This document shows positions 45,905 through 57,269 of a DNA stretch of 64,000 nucleotides, piece after piece (the first letter of the stretch is position 1; the number at the start of each line of letters is the position of its first letter). Position numbers and translations under genes: made by a program. The DNA lies in NCBI GenBank assembly GCA_015501055.1, contig JADNYV010000014.1:1-64000 (forward strand). Direction: 5' to 3'. Below the pieces are notes generated by a model that saw only the letters and a program-made list of their open reading frames with translations, had not been told where the DNA came from and did no database searches. This DNA comes from Mucidula mucida (taxonomy: Eukaryota > Basidiomycota > Agaricomycetes > Agaricales > Physalacriaceae).

Positions 45905-46159
45905 GATGGTAGTAGAACAGGGTGTCCGAAGCGTTGAATCGCGACCGGTACTGCGGCAGTGCTCGCAGCGTACTCTGTGTTTCTGTATCCTGGATGCGCG
46001 TCAAATTCGAGTGAGATGTTCAACAGGGCGCGACGCTTCACGAGTATATAAGATGATGGAGACAAGGCTCTGGAGATGTCACCGCCGTTTCCTTTCTTCT
46101 TCCGGGTCATCCTCGTTTTCAACAAAGTTTCCCTCCAACACTTTTTATTTCACTTCACG
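45905..46159. promoter_or_regulatory. Shared divergent promoter of the MDR reductase and RTA1 genes
   Basis: The two start codons are 255 bp apart and face away from each other. A TATA-like element TATATAAGA lies at about 46045-46053 on the plus strand. No specific factor site is identified. Shared regulation is an inference from spacing. Confidence 0.5.
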
Positions 46160-47511
46160 ATGTTGGATCATAGTGTGTATCTTGGTTTCTTTTTGTCATC
46201 AGCACACTAACGCGCGTTGCAGTTTTACCTCTTATTTCACGCGCCGCTAACGCAACTGCTGCTGAGCCTGAAGAAGAAGAATCGCAATATGGGTACACGC
46301 CGACTAAATATGTGTGCTTGATTCTTCTCGTGCTCTTCTGCATCTCAACCCGTAAGTTTGACGTTCGACTTGTACCTGCACGAGATTCTCAAGCGTACAA
46401 TAACTATAGTGATACACACCGCCCAAGCAATACGATACCGTATGCTCTGGCCCATACCAACCATCCTCCTTGCTGGTCTGCTAGAGATAGCCGGATGGGC
46501 TGGCCGATTCTGGTCCAGCTTCGACGACACTAAAGACACGCCTTTCATGATTCAGTAAGTCACCGCCCTCCACCGCGTTGATGTTCTCAAACTCATCTTC
46601 TCTTGCTAGAATCGTAACGACTGTCCTCGGACCTACACCGTTCTTAGCAGCCATCTTTATCATCTTTGGCGCCATCGTAAGAATCATGGGGCAGGGATAC
46701 AGTCGATTGACTCCGAGATATTGTCAGTGTCACTGCTTTTTCTTTTTGGGAATCAGGTTATTGATATCGCTGCAGATTCTCTCATATTCGTGAGCTGCGA
46801 TGTTATCTCCCTTGTCGTTCAAGGCGCCGGTGGTGGAATTGCCGCCTCCGGTGACACGCTCGAGGACGCGAACATGGGCGGTAACATCATGCTGGGCGGT
46901 ATCGTTTTCCAACTAGGTTTGTCTCTCCTTCACACGTCCTCATCTTCCGTTGACGTGCATGCAGTTGTCATGACCCTCTTCCTCGGTCTCGCCGGAGAGT
47001 TCTTCTACCGCTTCTTCACCGACTCGCCTATAGCCGGACGCGCCTTTGCCAGAGTCGAGACTGAGGACAGCCATGTAACGCTCACGAATTCGGGGTACAA
47101 GCTCAGCTCCAAGATGCGCGTCATGCTCGTCGCACTCTTCTCTATCACCGCATTCCTGTACATCCGGGCTATCTACAGAACCATCGAGCTCGCAGGTGGC
47201 TGGCACGGTGTTATCATCGAAACGGAGATATGGTTCAGTGAGTTCTATCTTGCGCTTCTTCTCCGATCTCGGTCTAATCAATCGCCTGTAAAGACATCTT
47301 CGACGGTGCAATGGTCGTCCTCGCGTTCTACACCATGAACTTTGCGCACCCCGGTAGACTTCTCGGGCGGGACGCGATGAATTCCAAGAACACTCGGACT
47401 GTTGGAAAGTCGAACCAGCTGGAGATGGGCAGCACAGGGTCTCTGCTCGAGGCTACCCGCGACCAACCTTTCAGTGCGCCAAATCACACTTATAGCGGTG
47501 GGCAGTATTAG
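46160..47511 (+). CDS. RTA1-family membrane protein, copy A
   Basis: RTA1-like proteins are seven-helix fungal plasma-membrane proteins implicated in lipid export or stress resistance. A tiny first exon (MLDH) is followed by an intron, then RAANATAAEPEEEESQYGYTP and TKYVCLILLVLFCISTLIH. Across further introns come YRMLWPIPTILLAGLLEIAGW, GPTPFLAAIFIIFGAIVRIM, VISLVVQGAGGGIA and GGIVFQLGLS. Next are MTLFLGLAGEFFYRFF, MLVALFSITAFLYIRAIYR and MVVLAFYTMNFAHPGRLLG, and the gene ends TYSGGQY. The AGGG and HPGR motifs are the family marks. It is nearly identical in layout to copy B at 52882-54196. Confidence 0.88.
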
Positions 47512-48486
47512 GGGGCAGAGATTTTCGGCGGCGTTTTGGTGCTTTTTTTTATTCATTTCAACACGGACTAGTACATTTTCATTTCAACACGGACTAGTAC
47601 ATAGATCATACAGCTTCATACTTTGTATACCATTATCAGATTCCCGGGAAGGGCGTTGACCATCTCATACCTCTGTTTCAACAGGCGACTTGCCGTGAAG
47701 CGTGCATAGGTGCATTTCGAGCTTTGAAGCAAACATCATCAAGATACTACATCATCGGCTGTATACTTACCTTCTCCGACACCAGCGACGCCGTCTCCCC
47801 AGCCCAACCCCAGCCTGAGTCTTCGCGTCCGCCGACTATGATCAGCCGGACGGCTTCATCTCCTTGGGCTCGAGCTCTGCCTATAATCTCAGTTTCCATG
47901 GCTGGATAGCTCAACTCGTATCACGCCAGATACACTGAGGCCGTGTAATTTCTCTTTTCGACACTATGGCTTTTAGGACTTCCCAGTGCACCCATGTAGT
48001 CCTCTCGCTCGCTGCTATAATCACGTAAAAACAAAGGCGCTCCATGCCACAGTATCATGATACTCGATGCGGTTAAGCTATTCGAGTGCGTGTATAGACT
48101 GCCCAAAGTTGCCTCCTCGCGCCCCATTACAGGTCGATTTCATGGTGATACAAGAAATATGGTCATATCTCTGGGCCTAGCAATCCTGGCACCGCGTTCA
48201 GTCCTTGTCCTGTGTTGCCTTGCACTATGGCCTAGAGTCGGACGCGAGTATAGAATAAAAAAAGTACTCACGAATAAACTCATACTCATCATGCAAGCCA
48301 AGAGTATACTCGCACGTGAGTAGAGTAGAGTCTAGAGTCTATGGTGAGTCTAGAGTTTCAGTTTGGGGCCACGAATACTCGATAGACTCATACTCATAAA
48401 TATTCGTGAATACTCATGAGTATTCTTATATTCGTGAGTATTCGTGAGTATTCAGCTCCTAATATATATTTTTTGAACAAAATGAA
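47512..48486. other. Intergenic region with GAGTA/TACTC-rich left repeat (about 48230-48460)
   Basis: 47512-48220 shows nothing that I can call. From about 48230 to 48460 the sequence consists of degenerate copies of short units such as GAGTATTCGTGAGTATTC, ACTCATACTCAT and GAGTAGAGTCTAGAGTC. A related block lies at 50310-50500. Confidence 0.7.
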
Positions 48487-48572
48487 CCCCGTGAGCATTG
48501 AACCCACGGAGCTCAGCCATTTCTGTGCATCAGCACAACAACGAGTATAACCACTGCGCCAAAAGGGCATAT
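48487..48572 (-). other. tRNA-derived SINE-like head with A and B boxes
   Basis: On the minus strand it reads GCCCTTTTGGCGCAGTGGTT (box A TGGCGCAGTGG) and, about 45 bases on, CCGTGGGTTCAATGCTCACGG (box B like GGTTCAATGCT inside a hairpin). The acceptor stem is not complete and the central arm is not a normal anticodon arm. This is typical of tRNA-derived SINEs or decayed tRNAs. A function as a tRNA is unlikely. Confidence 0.5.
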
Positions 48573-48668
48573 TCATTATACAATTTCAGTCCAGATCACA
48601 CATAATTAGGTAAAATGCCATTAGCAAAAAAAAGGACAAAGGCCATGAAGGCCATACAATTTTGGTAG

Positions 48669-49094
48669 TCAGGCTGCATTTCTTCCACCTCCCACCGTCT
48701 GCCCCGTCGCTTTTTTCGGTTTCCAACGCTCTCGAATTAATTTTGAGGCGTTCGTTGTCTTTGAGTCAATCTCAAAGCAACACTCTGGGTGTTGGATTAA
48801 TTCCACCCCTTCCCCTTGGTCCTGACTCAACGTCGCACCTCTACGTTGGATCCTTCTCGCTGTCAATCTTTGAAGTATGTGCCTTTTTTCATTTTCATTC
48901 TGGTTGACGTTGACGCTCTCATCTTTAGCCGTTTGAATCGTATCTCCTTCGTGGTGTGTGGAACATTTCCTCCATACCTCGTGCTTCAGCTTACTACAAT
49001 ATTTTTGCAGTTCCCTCGTCACATTTAGTCTCGCTGCAGTCTCCTGTGCGTCCTTTATAGCCTGTATAAGAGTTTCCTGCATCTCATTGTTCAT
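48669..49094 (-). CDS. Small hypothetical protein, divergent partner of the 49110 gene
   Basis: A single-exon frame of 141 codons starts at 49094 (MNNEMQETLIQAIKDAQET). Its N-terminal half is predicted to be helical (AARLNVTRELQKYCSKLKHEVW), and its C-terminal half is rich in Arg/Lys. The start lies 15 bp from the start of the gene on the other strand, so they share a compact promoter. It is not recognised. The coding status rests only on the length of the open frame and its position. Confidence 0.45.
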   Translation of the reverse strand: MNNEMQETLIQAIKDAQETAARLNVTRELQKYCSKLKHEVWRKCSTHHEGDTIQTAKDESVNVNQNENEKRHILQRLTARRIQRRGATLSQDQGEGVELIQHPECCFEIDSKTTNASKLIRERWKPKKATGQTVGGGRNAA

Positions 49095-49109
49095 TTTTTA
49101 ATAGTCGAC

Positions 49110-50250
49110 ATGGCCCCGCTCAAGCCTCCCGCCAAGCTAGGCAAAGCAACTGGGACCCCCGCAGCTTCCACCGCGAAGGCCAACGCTACCGGATCCAAGG
49201 CGAAACCCTCGAAACCCGCTCCCAAACCCGCTCCCAAACCCGCTCCCAAACCCGCTCCCAAACCCGCTCCCAAAAAACCCGCCCCGGCAGCAGAGCCTCG
49301 CAAGCGTACCAGAGTGGCTTCAACCGGGAAGAAGAGACCCGCGGGAACGGATGAGTCTGTACCCCCCACTGGCACCGCCCAGAGCATCGTCCAGCGCAGA
49401 CCACGCATAGACGACGTGGCGTCAGATAGTGATGCGGACGAGGCTCCTCCCATGAAGAAACGGAAACCCAATTTGACGGCGAAGGCCAAGGCGGCGAAGG
49501 AGGCGCAAACCAAGGCGGCGAACCCCAAGGCGGCGAAACGCAAGGGACCGGCGAAGCCCAAGACTGCCGCTCAGCTCGCCAAGGAGGCGGAGATGGCGAA
49601 GGCGCAAGCTGAGCAGGACTGGGTCGACGATGCTCCACCAGCGGATGCGAGTATCCCCGAGAAAGGAACAAAGGAGTGGCACGAATGGAACCTTCGTAAG
49701 TTTTTCCTTCTTTTATTCCATATTCTCCCTGACACGTTCTCTAGCAAAGCTCCGCGCGCGCTGGAGCTCGGCGATGTATCATCACTTCCAAAAGGACCTC
49801 TCGACCGACTGGACGGATTCGGATGCAGACGCAGACGGAGGTGACGATTCCTCGGAGGATGCTGCACCGATGGATGTTTCCGATTCAGAGGTGGAGGTTG
49901 TCGAGGAGGTTGTCGAGGAGGATGAGGTTGTCGAGGAGGACGAGGTGGTTGACGAGGATGAGGTGGTTGACGAGGATGGGGATGATGTTGAGGAGAACTT
50001 GTGGACCAAGAGGAAGGGGAAGGGCAAGGCTGTTGCACAGTCGGAGGAGATGGACTTTTCTGATTTCCGCGATGGTATGGATCCTGTCTCAGAGTTTGAC
50101 ACGGGTCATGATGGTGATGTTGAGATTGACGATGATGACGATGATCTCTATGAAACGATTGAGCAGGTAGTTTTGGTTCGACGGCGCAAGCCTGCTTCTT
50201 CACCTCAGGATACTACTGATATGGATGCTACTGATATGGATATAACTTGA
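49110..50250 (+). CDS. Hypothetical low-complexity nuclear-type protein (KPAP repeats, acidic tail)
   Basis: Two exons (49110 to about 49696, then about 49745-50250) flank a short intron (GTAAGTTTTTCC...CTCTAG). The N-terminus has five consecutive KPAP units (about 49210-49270), then Lys/Ala/Pro-rich sequence with basic clusters (PRKRTR, PMKKRKP) that look like nuclear localisation signals. A central QDWVDDAPPADAS and KGTKEWHEWNLR segment is followed after the intron by RARWSSAMYHHFQKDLSTDW. The tail is a long Asp/Glu run with VVEEDEVV repeats, then KRKGKGKA. I do not recognise a family. Confidence 0.6.
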
Positions 50251-50309
50251 TACACTTACGACCTACTTACTTTAATCTTCACTGTCTTTATGTTTGAATT
50301 TGCTTGCTG

Positions 50310-50500
50310 ATACGTGAGTATACTCGAGTATACTCGGATCGTACTCGAGTACTCGAATACTCGAGACTCATGAAGTACTCTCGAGTAGAGTAGATATTCG
50401 AGTAGAGTCTCGAGTGAAGACTCGAGTCTTGAGTATTGGGTTTGAGGTAAGAGTTACTCATACGATGAGTCCGAATATACTCGAGTATGGACTCGTGTCC
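50310..50500. repeat. TACTCG/GAGTA-rich right repeat block
   Basis: It consists of short degenerate units such as GTGAGTATACTCGAGTATAC, TACTCGAGTACTCGAATACT and GAGTCTCGAGTGAAGACTCG. It mirrors the block at 48230-48460 on the other side of the gene pair, but it is not an exact inverted repeat of it. Confidence 0.75.
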
Positions 50501-50924
50501 ATCTCTACTATGGCCGGATAGCGGAACTCACACTAGGTCAGATAGTATGAGCAGTGTACATATCTATTTTATCTCTTTTGACTAGAGACCAATTGAATAT
50601 CATCACAATTCATGCAGACATTTCTATCGGTTCGCTGAGCTGCGGTTGAGTCTCCGAAAAGAATAAAAAAAGAAGGCCAATCACATGTCAGGTGCTCGAG
50701 CCAGCGATTGAGCTATTCGAGTACAATCGGAATCAATCCGAATTCGGACTTAGTTTGCCATGCCAGCAGTCCAACGCTTGTGAGATCCGCGTTTCCTCCT
50801 CAATTCCGCTTGCCTTCCGGTCCTACTGTTGTAATAGGCTAAGCACGTTAACAAGTTTACAAGCACAGTATATAGATACAAACAAATTTACATTACAATT
50901 TCTCTACCTCATTCCCGCGGCACA

Positions 50925-52419
50925 TCACTTCCTCGGCGCCACAAACGTGACATCGCAGCGCACATAATTGTTGTACAACTCGTCCTTTGTCAAGAGCGTA
51001 TCATCACCATCTTTGTTCTCAGGTTTTAAGAATGCAGCAAGGACGTCGTGGAATTCGAGGAACGCCGCGGCTATAACATCAAATCAGCGAGAGGTTGACA
51101 GAGAGTAAAAGGACAAAGTTTACTTCCAGGCGCGTACCCATCCCCGTGGTCAGTGATCCCAGAGCCCCCATGGATCTTCTTCCTCGCGCCTTTCTCCGGC
51201 CTGGCTCCGGTGTTGGTGTAAAACATCGCTCCAGATTCTACACTCCCACTTTGTTAAAAGACGAAAAGGAAGAAAAACAAAGGACGCACGGTTTGAATCA
51301 AATGCAACTGCCAATCCCGAGGTCTCCGAGGAAAGCTCGACCAAAGGATTCGTCACCTTACTCGCGATAATCTTTCCAACCAGATCGAAAGACTCGTCTT
51401 CAAGAGACTTCACAGGAACCCGCTTCGGTATCACGACCTCCCTCTCGGAAAAGACATAGTAGTCGTCATACCCGCCCGCCCGAGCATCATAGGGATATAG
51501 ATCGCCAATCTTCTTGCCCTTGGTATGATCGTGTACCGGTGCATCCGCAACAGAGATATAGCTATTGTGGTGCAATCCATCCTCATCTAGCGACGCAATC
51601 CTGTCCGCCTTGATCTTCAGCACATGGCCTTTCACGTCCGCGCCCTGGTGCTCTTTGAGACTCGCGTCGAGATTGAAGCCCCAGTGTTGCGTCAGATTGA
51701 TGGGCGTCACGTCCTTGTCGACTTTGGCCCGGTACACGTAGATCAGGCTGCCCATGTCGCTTGTCGTGGATGAGGTAGTTTTGGGAGGGAGGAGGGCGAC
51801 GAGCACTTCCATAGTAAGTGTCCCAGGATATCCTTGCTCTCCGTCAGGCGAAACGAGGCAGAAGATGGCATGAGAGTCGTGGAAGTGGGACAGTTCGGCT
51901 TTGGAGAATAGCGTAGGAGGTGTCGTAAGTTGTTCCCAAGGGAGAGAATCGTATCCGACTGGGCCACCATGGAGAGAGACGCGCTCGCTTTCTGTTTGGA
52001 CGATTGTTAACAACAAACTCGAGCTGCAAGGGCTGGACGCACGATTTCCTTGAGGTGTAAGCTCGCTGGTGAACCCATTCCTTTCAACCTTGTGTGTGGC
52101 AACTGGAACGCGATTGGCGTAACGACCAATGATCGTGTTGGTGTATTTTTGGGTTACATGCCCTTCCGGCGCCTCAGGACCCACTACGATGTCGTGCGTC
52201 TACATTGTCATCATTTCCCGTATCATATGAAGACTGAACAATGAACTCACCCGTCCATCCGTCTGCACGATGAATCGGTGGAAAGTCAGGCCTCGAGGGA
52301 TGATCTGCACGACGATCAGTATCAGTCTGGATCCACAGCACCTAGCGTACCTCCAAGGCGAGCGATGGCGTCAAGGACGGGAGCGCCAATAGAACGGGTT
52401 TGAATTGGGTGTCTGTCAT
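50925..52419 (-). CDS. Aldose 1-epimerase (galactose mutarotase)
   Basis: It interconverts alpha and beta anomers of aldoses such as galactose in the cytosol, at the start of the Leloir pathway. The start is 52419 (MTDTQFKPVLLALPS). After introns come EAPEGHVTQKYTNTIIGRYANRVPVATH, then VSLHGGPVGYD (first catalytic His region), DGEQGYPGTLTMEV and LTQHWGFNLD (second His). Next are GDLYPYDARAGGYDDYY, MFYTNTGARPEKGARKKIHG and FLEFHDVLAAFLKPE (catalytic Glu region), and the gene ends VRCDVTFVAPRK. The order and spacing follow the family. There are several short introns, with no break seen. Confidence 0.87.
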
Positions 52420-52881
52420 GGCTTTTGTGGAGGAAAGAGACAACAAGGAAAGCAGAGTTCGCTGTGCTTGATCAGTAAGTATGTCGTCAGTTGATCATTC
52501 GGACGTCGGAACATTCTAGGCAAGTCGATAAGAGGGGATTGTGAGCGCGTGCTCTCGGGTTGATCCATGGAATTTCATCGGACAAAGCAGCGCGTTCCGG
52601 ATGCCGGGACGACTTGTCGGAGAATTGAGCATATCTGAAGAACTCTCATTGCGCTATTCGACGTTTGAGCGCTTGAGCCTCGGCAAGAGAAAACGAAGTC
52701 GATCGTCGTGGACGTTAAAGTTCTTTCTCAATTTGGAGTTGTTTGGTACTAATGCATGAACATTGAACAAGCTCACGAAAACAGTCTAACAACTGTTGGG
52801 CAGCAAAAATAAGTATCGTGATTATCTATGTACGAGTCCGTGTGCATGAAATGAAATGAAAACAAAAAATGCCGACAACTT

Positions 52882-54196
52882 TCAATAATGCGAACGCGGC
52901 GCCACAGGTTGTACTTCGCGAACAGAGCTCAAAGACCCTGAGCTGCCCATCTCTAATTGCTCCGGCTTGCCAATAGTCGTGTCTTTGGCACTCATCGCGT
53001 CCCGTCCAAGCAGCCTGCTGGGATGCGCAAAGTTCATGGTGTAGAAGGCAAGCACAATCATAGCACCGTCGAAGATGTCTGAGAACACGATTGATTAGGA
53101 CCAACTCAAAACGAATCGCAAGATAAACTCACTGAACCATATCTCCGTTTCAATGATAGCTCCGTTCCATCCACTGGCAAGCTCGATGGTTCTGTAGACA
53201 GCTCGGATGTACAGGCACGCGGTGCTGAAGAAGAGTGCGACAAGCATGACACGCATATCCGTGCTGAGCTTGTATCCCGAATCCGTGAGCGTTACATGGC
53301 TGTCCTCAGTCTCGACTCTGGCAAAGGCGCGTCCGGCTATAGGCGAGTCGGTGAAGAAGCGGTAGAAGAACTCTGCGGCAAGGCCGAGGAAGAGTGTCAT
53401 GACGACTGCAGAGGCATTAAGAGAAGAGAAGGGTGCGTGAATGAGAGACAAACCTAGTTGGAAAACAATACCGCCAAGCATAATATTACCGCCCACGTTC
53501 GCGTCCTCGAGTGTGCTACTGGAGGCGGCGATTCCTCCACCAGCACCTTGAACAACAAGGGAGATGACATCGCAGCTCACGAATATAAGAGAATCTGCAG
53601 CGCTGTCAATAACCTGATTGTCAAGAAGAACAGTTTACTGACAATATCTTGGACTCAATCGACTGTATCCCTGCCCCATGATTCTTACAATGGCGCCAAA
53701 GATCATAAAGATGGCTGCCAAGAACGGTGTAGGCCCGATGATAGTCGTTACGATTCTAGCAGGAGCAGATGAGTTTGAGAACATGATAATGAAGGGCGAC
53801 GACTTACTGAATCATGAAAGGCGTATCTTTTGTGTCGTCGTAGCTGGACCAAAAGCGGCCTGCCCATCCTGCTATCTCTAGTATACCGGCGAGGAGGATG
53901 GTTGGTGCGGGCCAGATTATGCGGTATCGTATCGTTTGGGCGGTGTGTATCACTATAATAATCGGTTAGACAAGACTCCCATGCATCTTGCATATTGGAC
54001 GTACGAGTCGTGATGCTGAAAAGCACGAGGAAAATCAAGGTCACGTATTTCGTTGGCGTGTACCCATATTGCGATCTTTCCGCTTCAAAGTCTGCAGCAG
54101 TCGCGTTATCGGCGCGTGAAATAAGAGGTATAACTAAAAGACGCGTCAGTACATAGGTGACAGGAAGAAGCCAAGATACACACTCTGATCCAACAT
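52882..54196 (-). CDS. RTA1-family membrane protein, copy B
   Basis: It is the paralogue of the gene at 46160-47511, in opposite orientation. It starts at 54196 with the same tiny MLDQ exon, then AFYTMNFAHPSRLLGRDAMSAK and SCDVISLVVQGAGGGIAASSS. It also has GGIVFQLGLSLIHAPF, MTLFLGLAAEFFYRFF, VETEDSHVTLTDSGYKLS and MLVALFFSTACLYIRAVYRT, and ends VQPVAPRSHY. Most of the differences are conservative. It forms part of a duplicated RTA1-MDR neighbourhood. Confidence 0.87.
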
Positions 54197-55324
54197 CGTG
54201 AAGCGGAATAAAAGGTGTTGGAGGTTAACTTAGGATGACCCAGAAGGTAAAAGGCAACGGCGGTGGGATATCCAGAGCCTCATCTCCATCGTCTTATATA
54301 CCTGTCGCACTATACAACTCGCATCAGTTACTTGGCTGCGCAGACTTGGCGTACACTGCCTGGATGGAAGTGCTCCGCACCATATTTGGGCAAAGCGGGA
54401 AAAGGTCCGCGTAAGTGTGAATGTGTCACCGTCAAATCACCTATCCGGCCTGTCCATTCTCAGCTGTCGCGTTTCGGAAATTGTGATGCGTACCATTCCA
54501 TTACCTTAGAAACATGACACGGAATGACGAGAAGTCAGGATGTGTACCGTCGAGTGTCCCGGAAGCCAATCGGAAGTCTTCCTGCTGCATGACTTGGATA
54601 CAGCTACTCTCAGATCGGGGGTGCTCGCATTGAGACAAGTGCGTTCCAGTTAGGCGGCGACGGGCAGCGTACCTTGCAGACTGCAGCGGACAAGTGATGT
54701 ATGCGGAGATTCGGAAAGAAATGTTGATGTTTGTTGATGCTGGTTGACCTCTTGCCGTGGTACTTACTCTTAACTTGTTCCCTCAAGCGTCATTCGACGT
54801 CCTTTGATATCGCTTTGAAGTTTCGCTAGCGCTGATCACGGACTACGGACTGCATGAGCTGATTCTTTCTTGCGACACACCTCAATCGAACAGCCGTTCT
54901 TTCTCCCTTTTGAATGGGCCAAGGCAAGAAGCACTTAGAGCCCAGCTAGCATAGTCGGTTCGAGGCTTCGAGGTGTACGGGAGGTGTTCGCCTTTTACTG
55001 ATAAAAGAAAGGACATCTGACGGTCAGTCCTCTCTCAGAAGCTCACAGGTGTGAAGTCTGAATCTGACGGCTTGCAAGTAGGATCACTGCCGTGGGTACA
55101 TGACAGATCGGCTTGCATGCACCTCTCCAATTTCTGCAGCATCTAAGTTTTGGCAGGGTGAGGCGTCGAGGCGATGATTGCTTTCACAGTACTACGCGGT
55201 TCGTCCACGTGAATTATTTTATCCGAGGCAAAGAACGCTCTGTGAGGCCAATCCATTGAGCACCAAGATGCAGCGTCGTACCTTCAGATGAATGAGTTCA
55301 AGCTCGTACTCCCTTTCAGATAAG
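54197..55324. other. Intergenic region
   Basis: No gene is supported. It contains the upstream side of RTA1 copy B and, after about 55000, the region 3' of the truncated MDR fragment. Confidence 0.45.
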
Positions 55325-55956
55325 GCGACCTAATTCTCAGCAATCACCACCACACTCTTCGCCGTATTTTCATCCTTCTGCACCGCCTGCCCTGCGTACT
55401 CCAACCCACGCGTCATATCCTCCCTATACCTCAGCTCACCGCTCGCCACCATATCAGGTATAGTTCTATAGAACTCTTCGCGGTATTTGGGACCAAGTCA
55501 TACACGACGAACCCGTAAATCTTGATCCGCCTCCGTACGATTTTGTCCGAGTGCTACTCAAAAGGCAATGAGTATCCTGAGGGGATACACGTGAAGGAGG
55601 GAAATGAACCTTCATGGCCGTGCCGCCAATGCTGTTGTAGCCGGAGATTTGACCGCATTCGAGGAAGCGAGCCAAGTTGGCCGAGTACGCCAATGCGAGG
55701 TCGAGTGTTTCGCCGCCGACGTTATCCCAGTACCTGAGGATCGTGGCTCATTATGACCCAAAATCTCGTGGCTTTCGAGTACATACACATCAATTGAACC
55801 CTCATTCTCCAGGATCTCCTTCGTGCTCGTGGTCTTGTACTTGAACGCCACATCAGCATCGATTGACTTCATAAATCCGACTTTTCCTCTGACTTGGCAG
55901 ACACGATGACTCTGAGGCCATCACGCTTCGCTGATTGGATAACCATGCTATATGAT
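55325..55956 (-). pseudogene. MDR-family reductase, 3' fragment cut by LTR element 3
   Basis: The minus strand has SMVIQSAKRDGLRVIVSAKS, DADVAFKYKTTSTKEIL, YWDNVGGETLDLALAYSANLARFLE and a C-terminus EEFYRTIPDMVASGELRYRE and SVVVIAEN, as in the gene at 44339-45904. The frame is interrupted by indels near 55615 and 55875. The 5' half, including the N-terminal substrate domain, is absent. The LTR of element 3 begins at 55957, within or next to an intron of this gene. Confidence 0.8.
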
Positions 55957-56210
55957 GTAGGTACTAGGTACCGTTCTCTGAGCAATATGAACAACAAATG
56001 GGAGGAGAACTGAGATGCATTCCTACTGTACGAGTTGGGTATAAGTACTGTACATATGATGGTCTTGTACACAATAAGAGGATGGTCCAAGCAATGAGAA
56101 GGACAATAAGTAAACTAGAAAGGAAGTAAAAGAATAAGAGAAGTGGTCCGAGAGTAAGTACAGGGTAATGGTCCGTGTGCGCCAAGCATGGCCCAAGTTA
56201 ATCCTCTACA
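55957..56210 (-). repeat. 3' LTR of LTR element 3
   Basis: 254 bp with ends TGTAG...CTACA. It is nearly identical to the LTR at 62631-62877, apart from a 7 bp indel near CGTGTGCGCC. ATGA precedes it (55953-55956), and ATGA follows the other LTR (62878-62881). Confidence 0.92.
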
Positions 56211-56292
56211 TCCCATACAAACTTTAATTTTCAGCCTCCGGGCTGAACAGCGGCGGGGTCGAACCAGCGCCATGCGCGCGCGAATGAAATGA

Positions 56293-57255
56293 TCATATTT
56301 GGTCAAGCGAAATCGTCCTCAATGATGAGGACTCCTCATCACCATCATCGGCGATGCCCGAAAGATCGGACGGGTTGACGAACTCCGTCACCTTGAACTC
56401 GTTCTTCGACCTCGCGAAATACGGGACCAGCCTGAAAGCGGCAAATTTCAAGCGCAAAACGACTCCGTTCAGTTCAGCAAGATAGTACGCGCCGCCCGTG
56501 GTGCGGCGGACGACAACCATTGGACCAAAATACCGCGGCCGAAATTTTCTGTTGGCGCCAACTTCGATTTTCTTGTTTAGAACGAGGACCAGGGCGCCAG
56601 GACGGAAGTCATAGTCGTGGATAGTGTTTTGAAACCGGCGCTGAAAGTCGGCGATGGATGCAAGACGCGCCTTGGTGACGCGCTGCTGAATGTGCGCAAT
56701 GTCCTCATCTCGTCGCTCAAGCTGACGCGCTCGCATATAGATCAGATCCGCATCGGAGAGCTTGCCATCAAATTTCGGGAAGAGGAATGTCGCGTACAGG
56801 ATATCAAATGGAAGGATGGGCTCGATGCCGTGGGCTGAGTAGAACGGAGAGTATCCAGTGCGGCGCGATGTGGTGATGCGATCCGCCCAGAATGCTAGGT
56901 GCGTCTTCTTCGGCCATAACTTTTCATCTCCCTCACAAAGTCTCTTTAGCGCGTCTCGGATCGGGCGATGGGCAACTTCCACAACGCCGTTGGCCTGCGA
57001 GTTGTATGCGGAAATTCGGATGTGAACGATGCCATATTTATGGCGAAGATATTCCAAGGCGGCGACCATCGGCGTACCATTGTCGGTGACGAATATTTCG
57101 GAGACGCCACCCCAGCGGCATAGGATCTCCTCGAAGATGAATTGGCCGACAGACTCGCCAGTCTCAGATTGAAGGACACGGAATTCCGGCCAGTGAGTAA
57201 GACTGCATCGGCCTTGGATGATATACTGATATCCATTCGATTTAGGCATGTGCAT
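56293..57255 (-). pseudogene. Integrase core and tail of element 3
   Basis: MHMPKSNGYQYIIQGRCSL is followed by FVTDNGTPMVAALEYL (the middle Asp) and SAYNSQANGVVEVAHRP (the conserved Glu). The tail (FRPGALVLVLNKKIEVGANRK, RTTGGAYYLAELNGV) runs to the stop at 56293. The open frame is intact, but it has been cut from the zinc-finger part by the inversion at about 57260. Confidence 0.85.
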
Positions 57256-57269
57256 AGTGTCAATGTGAC

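Noticed and set aside
48230..48460. CRISPR-like array of GAGTA repeats
   Set aside because: Units are short, degenerate and unspaced, and the organism is a eukaryote. It is a simple-sequence block.
49091..49671. Minus-strand frames over the KPAP gene (Gly/Ala- or Trp/Glu-rich)
   Set aside because: They are the reverse of the tandem KPAP repeat and disappear outside it.
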